The notes under the pieces are model-generated. The model worked only from the letters and a program-made list of their open reading frames with translations, did not search any database and was not told the origin of the DNA. DNA of 64,000 nucleotides from the NCBI GenBank assembly GCA_963831705.1, contig CAWHRE010000010.1, positions 1,178,001-1,242,000 on the forward strand, read 5' to 3'. Source of the DNA: DASQPR01 sp963831705 (lineage in GTDB: Bacteria > Actinomycetota > Actinomycetes > Mycobacteriales > Micromonosporaceae). Made by a program: the position numbers and the translations under genes. Positions 45,761 through 52,877 of this stretch are shown in pieces. Position 1 is the stretch's first letter. The number at the start of each line of letters is the position of its first letter.

Positions 45761-46720
45761 CTATGAAACCAATCGGATTGGCGTACCGTCCAACCACGCC
45801 GCGACGTTCTCCATTGTGTCCTCATAGAACACTCGCATGTTTTCGTGTGTGACGAACCCGATGTGCGGCGTCAATACGGTATTCGGTGCGCTCAGGATCG
45901 GATCGTCGGCGGCCAACGGCTCACGGTCGAAAACGTCGAGGCCGGCACCGGCAATCGCGCCGTCCTTGAGCGCCGCGATCAGCGCGGATTCCGTCACGAT
46001 CGGTCCACGGGACGTATTGATGAGGTACGCATTCTGGTTCATCAGCGCGATTTCCCGCGCGCCGATCAGCCCGCGCGTCTCCGGCTTCAAAGCGACGTGC
46101 ACGGTGACGATATCGGCGGTCCGCAGGAGTTCGTCGAACTCGACCCGGCGCACGCCGACCTCGTTCGCGAGTTCGTCGGTCAGATGCGGGCTCCACGCGA
46201 CTACCGACATTCCGAAAGCCTGCGCGTACGACGCGACTTTCCGCCCGAGCTTGCCCAGCCCGACGATGCCGAGTGTTTTGCCGGCCAGACCGACGCCGGC
46301 GCTGTGCTGCCACCCACCCGCGCGTATCGACGCGTCGTTCGCCGGAATCCGCCGGACGACGGCGAGGATCAGTCCCCAGATCAGCTCGGATGTCGACTCG
46401 AAAACCGTCCGCGACGTATTCGCGATCTGCACGCCCTGCGCCAGCGCCGCCCGCCAATCCAGCGTCGCGTTGCCGCGCAGCTGGTACGTGATGAACTTCA
46501 GGCCCGGCAATTGCGCCAACGTTTCGGCGCTTAGTGGCGTCCGGTCGCGCATGCAACACACGACGTCGAATCCCTGCAGGGCGGCTACGGTTTCGTCGGG
46601 CGACGCGAACGACTCGGTAAAGACCGTGATGTCGGCCCGCGACGAGACCGCCGACCAGTCGACGAGCTCAAGCGAAAGCCCAAGGTAATCATCAAGCACA
46701 GCTACTCGCACACCGGTCAT
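45761..46720 (-). CDS. D-isomer-specific 2-hydroxyacid dehydrogenase
   Basis: 319 residues. Rossmann motif GIVGLGKLGRKVASYAQAFGM (about residue 150), catalytic Arg in NTSRGPIVTESAL, Glu in FDREPL, and His in LTPHIGFVTHENM. NAD(P)-dependent, reducing a 2-keto acid or oxidising the D-hydroxy acid. Relatives include phosphoglycerate dehydrogenase, but the ACT domain is absent, so a catabolic or general role is likelier. Monocistronic. Confidence 0.92.
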   Translation of the reverse strand: MTGVRVAVLDDYLGLSLELVDWSAVSSRADITVFTESFASPDETVAALQGFDVVCCMRDRTPLSAETLAQLPGLKFITYQLRGNATLDWRAALAQGVQIANTSRTVFESTSELIWGLILAVVRRIPANDASIRAGGWQHSAGVGLAGKTLGIVGLGKLGRKVASYAQAFGMSVVAWSPHLTDELANEVGVRRVEFDELLRTADIVTVHVALKPETRGLIGAREIALMNQNAYLINTSRGPIVTESALIAALKDGAIAGAGLDVFDREPLAADDPILSAPNTVLTPHIGFVTHENMRVFYEDTMENVAAWLDGTPIRLVS

Positions 46721-46750
46721 GCCGCGACGCTACTACCCGCACCTAAACCC

Positions 46751-46813
46751 AGTTGATCCTGGAGTTAGTTGACGCCTCGACGGCGTTTCGCTCCAATAAC
46801 TCCAGGATCAACT
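46751..46813. repeat. Dispersed palindrome family 1, copy C
   Basis: AGTTGATCCTGGAGTTA (46751-46767) / TAACTCCAGGATCAACT (46797-46813), a perfect 17-base stem whose right arm overlaps the tetR stop codon. The centre contains GACGCCTCGACGGCGTTTCG. Confidence 0.88.
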
Positions 46814-47402
46814 AGCGCTTATCCACAGCCGCATCCAGAAGCGCGGTTGCCGCCGACAACGAGGCCGCGGCGCCGTTCGGATCGTGATCCAAGCGGGCCG
46901 AGAGCACCGCGCCGTCGTAAAGGATGTGCAGCTGGTGGGCCAGCAAGGCCGGATCCCGCACGCCGGCCTCGTCGGCCAGCTGGGTCAGCAGCGTGCGTAC
47001 CCAGGTGCGGTAGCCCTCGGTGACCTCTTCGGCCGCGCTGCCGGGCTTCGCCTCTGCGCTCGCCTTCACGAACGCACAGCCCTGGAAGTTCGGATCACGA
47101 AAGTACGCCTGCTGCGCCTCGAACACACCGAGCAACCGCTCCCGTGGGGTGTCGTACCGGTTGACCGCGTTCATGATCCGCGTAGTCGTACCCGCGCGGC
47201 GTCGCTCGAGGTACGCCCGGATCAGCTCTTCCTTACTGCCGAACGTGTTGTACAGCGATGCCTTGGCGACGCCCGCGTGCTCGATGATCCGATCGATCCC
47301 GACCGCTTGTACGCCTTCGCTGTAGAACAACTCGTTCGCGGCGTCCAGCAGCTTTTCACGAGCCGTCAACTTCGTTGCAGTCCCGGTACTCATGTCTTTC
47401 AC
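46812..47402 (-). CDS. TetR family regulator of an efflux pump
   Basis: 196 residues (the start may be the ATG at 47393, MSTGTATK). HTH: AANELFYSEGVQAVGIDRIIEHAGVAKASLYNTFGSKEELI. C-terminal ligand domain with QGCAFVKASAEA, a Cys-containing motif shared with YcdC/RutR-like regulators. Lies 39 bases downstream of the MFS gene on the same strand, with a TAGAC-N6-GTCTA operator in that gap. Likely represses itself and the transporter. Confidence 0.9.
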   Translation of the reverse strand: MKDMSTGTATKLTAREKLLDAANELFYSEGVQAVGIDRIIEHAGVAKASLYNTFGSKEELIRAYLERRRAGTTTRIMNAVNRYDTPRERLLGVFEAQQAYFRDPNFQGCAFVKASAEAKPGSAAEEVTEGYRTWVRTLLTQLADEAGVRDPALLAHQLHILYDGAVLSARLDHDPNGAAASLSAATALLDAAVDKR

Positions 47403-47407
47403 CTTCC

Positions 47408-47423
47408 TAGACCACTCTGTCTA
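47408..47423. promoter_or_regulatory. TetR operator 1 (TAGAC-N6-GTCTA)
   Basis: TAGACCACTCTGTCTA lies between the MFS stop and the tetR start. The same inverted repeat occurs twice upstream of the MFS gene (48700, 48733). Confidence 0.8.
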
Positions 47424-47441
47424 ATCTTACCGCGAAACGTC

Positions 47442-48677
47442 CTACGCGGCAGTGGTGCGGCGGCGTGCTACCAAGCCGCCCAGGGCCAGCACCGCCAGTG
47501 CGATGACCGCGATGCCGTACTCGCGAGCCGTCACCAGCAGACCACCCTCGTGTACGACGAGGAAGCCGGCGATTACCGCGGGCGCACCCATGCCCAGGTA
47601 CGACACGACGTACAGGAGGGATAGCACCCCGGCCCGCTCGTGCGCTTCTGCCTCCGGCATCACGATCCGGATGCCGCCTTGGAATCCGCTGCCGAAACCG
47701 ATCCCGGCGATCGCGGTTCCGATGAAGAACCAGGCCACCGAGCCGGTGCTCAGCGAGACCAGCGTCATCGCCACGCCGGCAATGAGAGCGCCGATGCCGA
47801 ACAGCATCACTCGGCGAGCCGGAGTCTTCTGCAGGAAGATCACGGACAGGACCGCCGATCCGGCGAGGACGAACAGGCCGAGCCCGCCGTACACGACGTC
47901 ATGCGAACCGGTCAGACCGCGGATCAGGGACGGGCCGAGCGAACCGTAGAAGCCGGCGAGCGCCCAGACGGCGAACAGTACCGGCGCCGCGACCAGCACC
48001 GGCCGCCGTACGCCTCGGGGCAGCTTGATCTCCGGCACGAGCGACGCGAGCGCGCCCGGCTTCCGGGTCACCGTCTCGGACATGAACGCCACGCCGACCG
48101 CCTGGATCGCGAACACCGCGAGCAGCGCTAGGTAGATCAGATGCGTCGGAGCCGGCAGAAATTGAACGACGAGGCCGGACACGAGCGCGCCGGTGGCGGT
48201 ACCCATGCCTGGGACGATCGAGTTCACCGTGGTGCCCTTGGCCCGGTTGATGTCGAGCATGCCGGCGCCGATCGCACCGACCGCCGCACCGGTCGAGATG
48301 CCCTGGATGATCCGGGCGACGACGAGCGCTGTCACGCCATCCGCCGTGGCGAAGACGATCATGGCCGCCGCCTGTACGGCTAGCGCCGCCAGTAACACCG
48401 GCCGACGGCCGACGTGGTCGGAGAGTTTTCCGAGGGTCAACAACGCGGCGAGGACGGCGAGCGCATAAATGCCGAACACGACCGTCGTGGTGATCGGCGA
48501 GAAGCCCCAGCGTGCCTGGTAGACCGCGTACAGCGGGGTGGGGGCGCTCGACGCGGCCAGGAACGAGACGACTATCGAAGCGAGCAGATAGAGCGCTACG
48601 TTCGACGGAATCCGGCGCGCACGCACGTGTTGGGGAGTCGTGCGGGTAGCCGGTCTCGTCAGTACGGAGGTGGTCAT
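47442..48677 (-). CDS. MFS transporter (YbjJ/AraJ-like drug or sugar efflux)
   Basis: 411 residues, 12 membrane helices. Motif A LGKLSDHVGRRPVLLAALA (about residue 80), RIIQGISTGAAVGAIGAGML in helix 4, SAPTPLYAVYQARWGFSP near the N-terminus. An efflux pump of unknown substrate, probably induced by the ligand of the downstream TetR regulator. Two copies of the TetR operator sit 23-71 bases upstream of the start. Confidence 0.92.
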   Translation of the reverse strand: MTTSVLTRPATRTTPQHVRARRIPSNVALYLLASIVVSFLAASSAPTPLYAVYQARWGFSPITTTVVFGIYALAVLAALLTLGKLSDHVGRRPVLLAALAVQAAAMIVFATADGVTALVVARIIQGISTGAAVGAIGAGMLDINRAKGTTVNSIVPGMGTATGALVSGLVVQFLPAPTHLIYLALLAVFAIQAVGVAFMSETVTRKPGALASLVPEIKLPRGVRRPVLVAAPVLFAVWALAGFYGSLGPSLIRGLTGSHDVVYGGLGLFVLAGSAVLSVIFLQKTPARRVMLFGIGALIAGVAMTLVSLSTGSVAWFFIGTAIAGIGFGSGFQGGIRIVMPEAEAHERAGVLSLLYVVSYLGMGAPAVIAGFLVVHEGGLLVTAREYGIAVIALAVLALGGLVARRRTTAA

Positions 48678-48699
48678 GGGCTGCTCCCGGAGCTATTAA

Positions 48700-48748
48700 G
48701 TAGACCTGTCTGTCTACCAACACGACCGAGATTAGACAGCTCTGTCTA
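48700..48748. promoter_or_regulatory. Two TetR operators upstream of the MFS gene
   Basis: GTAGAC-CTGTCT-GTCTAC (48700-48717) and TAGACAG-CT-CTGTCTA (48733-48748), both perfect inverted repeats sharing the half-site TAGAC with the operator at 47408. Spaced 32 bases (about three turns) centre to centre, which suits two dimers on one DNA face. Confidence 0.82.
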
Positions 48749-48787
48749 TCAAGTCAAGCCACCCGGGTGTGTCCCCCGACACGCAGA

Positions 48788-48877
48788 AGTTGATCCTGGA
48801 CGTGAGACAGCGGTAAACGCCGGCTCTACAGTCCTTTGCCGCTATCGCGGCGGGCGACAACTAACTCCAGGATCAAC
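48788..48877. repeat. Dispersed palindrome family 1, copy D (diverged)
   Basis: Left arm AGTTGATCCTGGA (48788-48800) with a changed end (CGTGAG), right arm CTAACTCCAGGATCAAC (48861-48877), and a longer, different centre of about 60 bases. It lies between divergent genes, so it is unlikely to be just a terminator. Confidence 0.75.
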
Positions 48878-48910
48878 AAGGTTTTCCACACGGGCGATAC
48901 GGTGCGGTGC

Positions 48911-49327
48911 GTGATCACAGTGCGGACGGCGGCGAGCGGGGATGAAGACAGCGTTGCGGAATTGGCGGGGATGTTGTCGTTGTCGTACCCGTTTGACCGA
49001 ATGCGGTTCGGTAGCGCGTACCCGCTGGTTTTGGAAATGAGGGACGCGGCGCTGTTGATTGCCGCGGACGGCGACCGGGTGATCGGCTATGTCCTTGGGT
49101 TTCGGCATCCGGCGTTCTTCGCGAACGGGCCGGTGGCCATGGTCGAGGAGATCCTGGTCCGGCCGGAACTGCGCGGTACGGGTGTCGGCCGAGCCCTGAT
49201 GGATGCGTTCGAGGCCTGGGCCGACGGCTGTGTCCTGGTCTCGCTGTCGACCCGAAGGGCGGCGTCGTTCTACGCCGCCCTCGGGTACGAGGAGTCCGCG
49301 ACCTACTTCCGCAAATCCTTACCGTAG
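48911..49327 (+). CDS. GNAT family N-acetyltransferase
   Basis: 138 residues from GTG 48911 (VITVRTAASGDEDSV). Acetyl-CoA binding motif VRPELRGTGVGRALMDAFE, and the C-terminal FYAALGYEESATYFRKSL. Acetylates an unknown small molecule or protein. An in-frame codon at 48836 would give an N-terminus inside the repeat element and is rejected. Its last 9 bases overlap the desaturase gene end to end. Confidence 0.88.
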   Translation: MITVRTAASGDEDSVAELAGMLSLSYPFDRMRFGSAYPLVLEMRDAALLIAADGDRVIGYVLGFRHPAFFANGPVAMVEEILVRPELRGTGVGRALMDAFEAWADGCVLVSLSTRRAASFYAALGYEESATYFRKSLP

Positions 49328-50353
49328 ATCGCGGCCGACCTCGTTGAGGTAGCTCATGCCCTGTGAGTAGGAGGCGATCAGGCCGGTCTGCAGGTACTCG
49401 ACGCCGCGCTCCTCGCAGAACTCCCGCACGATCGGCTGGACTTTCCGCAGGTTCGATCGCGCCATGCTCGGGAACAGGTGGTGCTCGATCTGGTAGTTCA
49501 GGCCGCCGAGCATGAAGTCGACGATCGGCCCGCCCTTGACGTTGCGCGAGGTGAGCACCTGCTTGCGGAGGAAGTCGAGTTCGTCCTCGGCGGTCAACAT
49601 CGGCATGCCCTTGTGGTTCGGTGCGAACGAGCAGCCCATGTAGAAGCCGAAAAGCGCCTGGTGGATCGCGATGAACGCGAACGCCATCCCGATCGGCATG
49701 ACCCAGAACACGATCGTCAGGTACGCGATGAAGTGCACCGCGAGCAGCACGCCTTCCCATCGACGATTGCGCATCGGAGTGGTCAGCACCTCGGTGACGC
49801 CGGCCACGTGCAGGCTGAGCCCTTCGAGGAAGAGCAGCGGGAAGAAGATTGAACCCTGGTGGCTCGCCATCCAGCGCATAAAGCCGTGCGTTGATGACGC
49901 TTGCTTCGCGGTCCACACGAGCGCGCCCGCGCCGACGTCCGGATCGAGATCCTCGTGGTTCGGGTTCGCGTGGTGCTTGTTGTGCTTGGAAACCCACCAC
50001 CCGAGGCTCATCCCGACGCCGAGGTTGCCCAACAGGATGCCGGCCACCTCGCTCGGGCCACGCTTGCGGAAGATTTGGCGATGGCCGAAATCGTGGCCGA
50101 GAAACGCGAGCTGGGTCGTCGCGAACGCAAGGACGACGGCGAGCGCGAGCTGCCACCAACTCGCGCCGACGACCACGACCAGAGCCCAGACCAGGAGGTA
50201 CGCGGCAACCGTGCCGGTCACCTTCGCGATGTAGTAGCCATGCCGACGATTCATGAGCCCCGCTGCCGTCACTCGCTGTGACAGTTGTGCGAAGTCGCTG
50301 CCCTCTGTCGGTTGTACGACACGGTCCAGAACGGCTGCGGAAGTCATTGTCAT
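49319..50353 (-). CDS. Membrane fatty acid desaturase
   Basis: 344 residues, two pairs of membrane helices. Three histidine boxes that bind the di-iron centre: HDFGH (87-91), HNKHH (124-128) and QIEHH (about 295). The pattern matches the linoleoyl-CoA/front-end or DesA3-like acyl-CoA desaturases that insert a double bond into fatty acyl chains using O2. No cytochrome b5 domain. Adjusts membrane fluidity. Divergent from the UMP kinase-like gene. Confidence 0.92.
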   Translation of the reverse strand: MTMTSAAVLDRVVQPTEGSDFAQLSQRVTAAGLMNRRHGYYIAKVTGTVAAYLLVWALVVVVGASWWQLALAVVLAFATTQLAFLGHDFGHRQIFRKRGPSEVAGILLGNLGVGMSLGWWVSKHNKHHANPNHEDLDPDVGAGALVWTAKQASSTHGFMRWMASHQGSIFFPLLFLEGLSLHVAGVTEVLTTPMRNRRWEGVLLAVHFIAYLTIVFWVMPIGMAFAFIAIHQALFGFYMGCSFAPNHKGMPMLTAEDELDFLRKQVLTSRNVKGGPIVDFMLGGLNYQIEHHLFPSMARSNLRKVQPIVREFCEERGVEYLQTGLIASYSQGMSYLNEVGRDLR

Positions 50354-50508
50354 AAGACATAAGTGTCCGCAGATCGGACGTTCTGCGACAGCCCACAGAC
50401 CCCCGACGATGCGAACGGCTGGCAGGGGTGCGCACAGGGGGGACAGCCCCCCTTACCGATGGTAACGTCGGGCAACCAGGTTCCGACCCCGAGGCGGAGG
50501 GGCACACA

Positions 50509-51228
50509 ATGCTGCGTTATCACCGGACCCTGCTCAAGCTCAGTGGCGAAGCCCTGGCCGGGGACGCCGGCTGGGGCGTCGATCCGGCCGCTCTCTCACA
50601 CCTCGCCGACGAAGTCCTGTCGGTGCACAATCTCGGCGTACAGGTTGCGGTCGTGGTCGGCGGCGGCAACTTCTTCCGGGGCCGGATGGCGGAAGGCTGG
50701 GGCATCGGTCACGCCGAGGCCGACAACATCGGCATGCTCGGCACCGTGATGAACGCGTTGATGCTGCGCGGGGCGCTGACCGCGCGTACGGACGTGGGTA
50801 TTCGCGTGATGACGGCGGTCCCGATGCAGAGTGTCGCCGAGCCGTTCATCCGGCTGCGGGCGCTGCGGCATCTGGAACGAGGCCGGATCGTGTTGCTGGC
50901 GGGCGGAATCGGCCAGCCGTACGTGACGACCGACTACCCGGCCGTGCAGCGCGCGCTCGAACTCGAAGCCGATGCGCTGCTGGTCGGCAAACGCGGCGTC
51001 GACGGTGTCTACGACAAGGATCCGAACATCGAGCCGGATGCGATCCGGTTCACCGAGATGACGTACGACGAAGCACTGACCACCGGCGTACGGGTGATGG
51101 ATACCAGCGCACTCGTCCTGGCAAACGAGCATGAACTGGTGACGCACGTGTTCGACGTGGCCGCGGTCGGTGTGATGCACACGATTTGCCAAGGCACCGA
51201 CATCGGTACCCGCGTCACCAGCAAGTAG
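50509..51228 (+). CDS. UMP kinase-like protein (divergent PyrH paralogue)
   Basis: 239 residues from ATG 50509 after a GGAGGG site. Amino acid kinase fold: LLKLSGEALAGD, VVVGGGNFFRG, AEADNIGMLGTVMNALML. It converts UMP to UDP in the standard family. The usual GGTGNPYFTTD loop is changed to GGIGQPYVTTD, and the tsf and frr neighbours of the normal pyrH gene are absent, so it is likely a second, specialised copy. Followed convergently by hxlR with 1 base between. Confidence 0.85.
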   Translation: MLRYHRTLLKLSGEALAGDAGWGVDPAALSHLADEVLSVHNLGVQVAVVVGGGNFFRGRMAEGWGIGHAEADNIGMLGTVMNALMLRGALTARTDVGIRVMTAVPMQSVAEPFIRLRALRHLERGRIVLLAGGIGQPYVTTDYPAVQRALELEADALLVGKRGVDGVYDKDPNIEPDAIRFTEMTYDEALTTGVRVMDTSALVLANEHELVTHVFDVAAVGVMHTICQGTDIGTRVTSK

Positions 51229-51229
51229 C

Positions 51230-51622
51230 TCAGGCGGCGTCGGAAGCTCGGGCCGCGAGAATCTCCTCGATATGCGTCTCGGACCAGTCCTTCAACGCCC
51301 GAAGGACGGGCACGAGGGATCGGCCCAATTCGGTCAGTTCATAGTCGACCCGGACCGGGACGCTGGCCGTCACGGTACGGCTGACGAGCCCGTCTCGCTC
51401 CAACGTCCGCAAGCTCTGGGTGAGCATCTTCTGGCTGACCCCGGCGACCGTACGGGCGAGTTCGCCGTGCCGTCGCGGGCCGTCCGCCAGCGCGTTGATC
51501 AGCAACGATGTCCATTTCTCGCCGATCGTCGTCATCACCTGGCGCGTCGGACAATCAGCCATGAACGCGTTGTAGACGACCTTCTGTTCGGCCCGTTTCA
51601 TTTCCGCCGTCGCCGTCATCAT
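51230..51622 (-). CDS. HxlR family transcriptional regulator
   Basis: 130 residues, winged helix of the HxlR type: CPTRQVMTTIGEKWTSLLINALADGPRRHGELARTVAGVSQKMLTQSLRTLERDGLVSR, with the single Cys in DCPTR near the start that some family members use as a redox switch. Divergent from a quinone oxidoreductase gene, a classical arrangement in which it represses that gene until electrophile or oxidant stress. The start may be either of two adjacent ATGs. Confidence 0.9.
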   Translation of the reverse strand: MMTATAEMKRAEQKVVYNAFMADCPTRQVMTTIGEKWTSLLINALADGPRRHGELARTVAGVSQKMLTQSLRTLERDGLVSRTVTASVPVRVDYELTELGRSLVPVLRALKDWSETHIEEILAARASDAA

Positions 51623-51637
51623 CCAGTCCTTGGTTCT

Positions 51638-51676
51638 TTAGGCACTTCTGGGTACCTACTTTCGATTAGTGCCTTA
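51638..51676. promoter_or_regulatory. Candidate HxlR operator
   Basis: TTAGGCAC (51638-51645) and GTGCCTTA (51669-51676) form a near-perfect inverted repeat around GGTACCTAC in the 114-base divergent gap. Confidence 0.45.
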
Positions 51677-51736
51677 CGTTATGCACGATAGCTGAGTGCC
51701 GCGATCGCGGCTAGAGCTGATGTTTGGGGGACGATC

Positions 51737-52663
51737 ATGAAGGCGATCGAAGTGACGAAGTACGGCAGCGCAGACGAACTGACGCTGGCCGAGCGGCCCG
51801 AACCGGTGGCCGGCGACGGCCGGGTACGCGTACGGGTGACGGCCACCACGGTGAACCCAACCGACCTGGCGACCCGGGAAGGCCTGATGGCCGCCCTTAC
51901 GCCGAATGCCACGTTGCCGATCATCCTGGGCTGGGACTTCGCGGGCGTCGTGCTCGATCCGGCGCCGGGATTCGAGGCGGGCCAGCGGGTACTGGGCCTT
52001 TACCCGTGGTTCAGCGTCGGCGACGGCACCGGCACGTACACCGAAGTACTGCTCGCCGATCCGTCGTGGTTCGCGAAGCTGCCGGACGGTACGGATGACG
52101 TCGAGGCCGCCACGATCGCGATGAACGCGCAGACCGCGCAGCAGGCGCTCGCGATCGCGGCGCCGAAGAAGGGCGACACGCTGCTGGTCACGGGCGCGAG
52201 CGGTGCGGTCGGCGGGTTCGCGGTACAGCTCGCGGCGGCCGACGGCGTACACGTGATCGCGGTGGCTTCGGCCGGAGACGAAGAATACGTACGGGACCTC
52301 GGTGCGGCCGAGATTCTCGGACGCGACAATTACCTTGATGAGGTGCGCAAGCGCTACCCGGACGGGGTGGACTCCGTGCTCGACGCGGCGGCCGCCGGTC
52401 CGGCAACGATCCGCGCCGTCCGCGACGGAGGCACATTCGCGGCGGTGACCGACCCGAACCAGCCCGGCCCGGAACGCGGCATCGAACCGGCGACCGTACA
52501 CACCCAGCCGAACGCCGACGGCCTGAACGAACTCGTCGAGCGATGGGCGTCCGGCCGGCTAAAGACCCGCATCGCCGGAGTGCTCCCGCTGGCCGAGGCC
52601 GCCGAGGCACACCGGCGAGCGGAAGCCGGTGGCCTGCGCGGAAAGCTGGTCCTCACCCCGTAG
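51737..52663 (+). CDS. NADP-dependent quinone oxidoreductase (zinc-free MDR family)
   Basis: 308 residues. MDR fold with GroES-like N-terminus (VTATTVNPTDLATREG, LGWDFAGVV) and Rossmann domain (DTLLVTGASGAVGGFAVQLA). Zinc ligands of alcohol dehydrogenases are missing, as in QOR enzymes. It probably reduces quinones or unsaturated carbonyls with NADPH. Divergent from its likely regulator HxlR. Confidence 0.9.
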   Translation: MKAIEVTKYGSADELTLAERPEPVAGDGRVRVRVTATTVNPTDLATREGLMAALTPNATLPIILGWDFAGVVLDPAPGFEAGQRVLGLYPWFSVGDGTGTYTEVLLADPSWFAKLPDGTDDVEAATIAMNAQTAQQALAIAAPKKGDTLLVTGASGAVGGFAVQLAAADGVHVIAVASAGDEEYVRDLGAAEILGRDNYLDEVRKRYPDGVDSVLDAAAAGPATIRAVRDGGTFAAVTDPNQPGPERGIEPATVHTQPNADGLNELVERWASGRLKTRIAGVLPLAEAAEAHRRAEAGGLRGKLVLTP

Positions 52664-52702
52664 GCACGCGCACGATCGCGGTCCTTACACCGCGAGCACC
52701 CG

Positions 52703-52790
52703 CATGATCGCGGATCTTGGACGACGTGAGCTGCCATTTCGCCAAGATCCCAGCACTGAGCATCCACTCAGGCCAAGATCCGCGATCATG
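52703..52790. repeat. Dispersed repeat family 2, complete copy
   Basis: CATGATCGCGGATCTTGG (52703-52720) and CCAAGATCCGCGATCATG (52773-52790) form a perfect 18-base inverted repeat. The inner part has a third CCAAGATC at 52742. The core 52741-52788 matches 4255-4302 at 40 of 48 positions. Confidence 0.85.
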
Positions 52791-52830
52791 TTGCGGTCGA
52801 CGCGGTCGGCGCGGCCCGCCCGGTACCCGT

Positions 52831-52875
52831 GGTCGGCGCGGTCGGCGCGGTCGGCGCGGTCGGCGCGGTCGGCGC
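52831..52875. repeat. Five perfect copies of a 9-bp tandem repeat
   Basis: GGTCGGCGC is repeated five times without change, ending 2 bases before the stop of the sigma-factor gene. The segment is flanked by a 23-base direct repeat (52783-52805 and 52875-52897, one mismatch), whose second copy holds the last codons of the sigma gene. Confidence 0.9.
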
Positions 52876-52877
52876 GA

